Positions 5,360-6,141 of a stretch of DNA of 6,141 nt are shown here, one piece after another. Origin of the DNA: an uncultured Clostridia bacterium (GTDB taxonomy: Bacteria; Bacillota; Clostridia; Oscillospirales; CAG-382); assembly GCA_905235695.1 (NCBI GenBank), contig CAJOMW010000069.1:1-6141 (forward strand), read 5' to 3'. Each line of letters opens with the position of its first letter. Positions within the stretch are counted from its first letter, which is position 1. The notes beneath the pieces were generated by a model. It saw only the letters and a list, made by a program, of their open reading frames with translations. It was not told the DNA's origin and searched no databases. Position numbers and translations under genes: made by a program.

Positions 5360-6141
5360 TTTACCTTTACGAGCTTTGCGGCGAAAAAGCCGTCCGTTCC
5401 GTCAATGTGCGGGAAGAATGTCTTCATGCCGCCGTCTCCCTTTTCAAATACGTCTTTGTCGGGCTGAAAATCGCCGTTTCTGCCGAGAAAATCAGCCACG
5501 ACTTCCTCGTTCTCCGCCTTTCTGAGCGTACAGGTCGAATATACTATAAATCCGCCTTTTTTTACGTACTTTGCGCTCGAAAAAAGTATCTCTTTTTGTA
5601 TTTCGGGGAGTCTTTCTATATCCTGTCTGCCCTTATATCTTATATCAGGCTTTTTCGCAATTATTCCGAGCCCGGAGCACGGCACATCGCATATAACGGC
5701 GTCCGCCATTCCGAAAAGCTCTTCTTTCGGCGTTCTCGCGTCGTTTTTTTCTGTTATAACAGACGTAATTCCGAGTCTCTTTGTTCCTTTGTCAATGAGC
5801 GCAAGCCTGTTTTCGTGCAGGTCGAACGAATATATCCTTCCCCTGTTTTCAAGCTGCACAGCCGCGCTGAAGGTCTTTCCTCCGGGGCAGGCGCAGGTAT
5901 CTACTATTATCGGATCATCCGACTTTACCGACTGCAAATTCACAAGAGAGGCGCACGCCGCGCTCGACTCGTCCTGGACGTAGAACAGACCTTCCTCAAA
6001 GCCGCTTATCTCCCCGACCGGAACGCTCTTTGAAAGTGTTACGACGTCTTTTCCGACAACATTTGCGCCGAAGTCTTTCGGCAGGCGGTCTGCAAAATCG
6101 CTTGCAGATATTTTAAGCGTATTTACTTTAAGAGTGAGCTT
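5356..6141 (-). CDS. rsmB: RsmB, 16S rRNA (cytosine-C5) methyltransferase, 5'-truncated by window edge
   Basis: RsmB transfers a methyl group from S-adenosylmethionine to C5 of a cytosine in 16S rRNA (C967 in E. coli) in the cytoplasm. The frame is open to the window edge, giving 261 residues; the start and the N-terminal NusB-like RNA-binding region lie outside. A GTG at 5943 could be mistaken for a start, but it is an internal Val, because 66 residues upstream are also RsmB-like, including FYVQDESS just before the catalytic domain. In fragment numbering, the SAM-binding motif CACPGGKT is at 83-90, the acidic SAM ligand region DLHENR at about 107-112, motif IV DVPCSGLG at 152-159 (Cys155), and motif VI YSTCT with the expected nucleophile Cys204. 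The typical C-terminus DGFFAAKL follows. Its TGA stop overlaps the ATG of the next gene (ATGA), suggesting coupled translation. NSUN-like RsmF paralogues are possible but fit the context less well. Confidence 0.93.
   Translation of the reverse strand, partial: KLTLKVNTLKISASDFADRLPKDFGANVVGKDVVTLSKSVPVGEISGFEEGLFYVQDESSAACASLVNLQSVKSDDPIIVDTCACPGGKTFSAAVQLENRGRIYSFDLHENRLALIDKGTKRLGITSVITEKNDARTPKEELFGMADAVICDVPCSGLGIIAKKPDIRYKGRQDIERLPEIQKEILFSSAKYVKKGGFIVYSTCTLRKAENEEVVADFLGRNGDFQPDKDVFEKGDGGMKTFFPHIDGTDGFFAAKLVKVK

Noticed and set aside
5941..5943. GTG as the start of a 195-residue methyltransferase
   Set aside because: The frame stays open upstream to the window edge and encodes RsmB-specific sequence (YVQDESS), so this GTG is an internal valine codon.
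5344..6033. 229-codon open frame on the plus strand opposite rsmB
   Set aside because: It lies entirely opposite rsmB and the ACT gene start, both with clear family motifs, and its translation is rich in Arg, Tyr and Phe with no recognisable domain. It is explained by the codon use of the real genes.

Overview
All recognisable genes lie on the minus strand, so the window reads from high to low coordinates. The order is rsmB (5' end cut by the window edge), a small ACT-domain gene, rlmN, a PP2C phosphatase (stp/prpC), a PASTA Ser/Thr kinase (prkC/pknB) and rsgA. This is a well-known conserved block of Gram-positive bacteria, especially Bacillota. The PASTA kinase, the divergent tandem-ACT protein, the Shine-Dalgarno sites and frequent ATA and AGG/AGA codons at roughly balanced base composition suggest a clostridial-type Bacillota. 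Genus or species cannot be named from this sequence.

Layout: 5356-6141 is the C-terminal two thirds of the 16S rRNA m5C methyltransferase RsmB. It overlaps by an ATGA junction with the ACT-domain gene (4979-5359), which overlaps by a second ATGA junction with rlmN (3927-4982). A 58-base AT-rich gap follows, then stp (3140-3868, GTG start with a strong Shine-Dalgarno site), a 39-base gap, prkC (995-3100), an 11-base gap and rsgA (93-983). Beyond rsgA, bases 1-92 hold a hairpin that probably ends the operon. They also hold a weak promoter-like sequence and a Shine-Dalgarno-plus-GTG that may be the start of the next gene, cut off by the window edge. There is no gene-free stretch over 300 bases, and no tRNA, rRNA, CRISPR, insertion sequence or phage gene was seen.

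How the genes work together: RsmB and RlmN modify rRNA (RlmN also tRNA), and RsgA checks maturation of the 30S subunit. Stp and PrkC are an opposed phosphatase/kinase pair that senses the cell wall through PASTA repeats. In Bacillus subtilis the orthologous pair acts on the RsgA orthologue (CpgA), so the layout plausibly couples ribosome assembly to envelope status. The core is a conventional housekeeping region and I found no convincing undescribed system. The less ordinary parts are the ACT-domain gene between rsmB and rlmN, the divergent PASTA repeats and long low-complexity tail of the kinase, and the overlapping terminator/promoter signals after rsgA.
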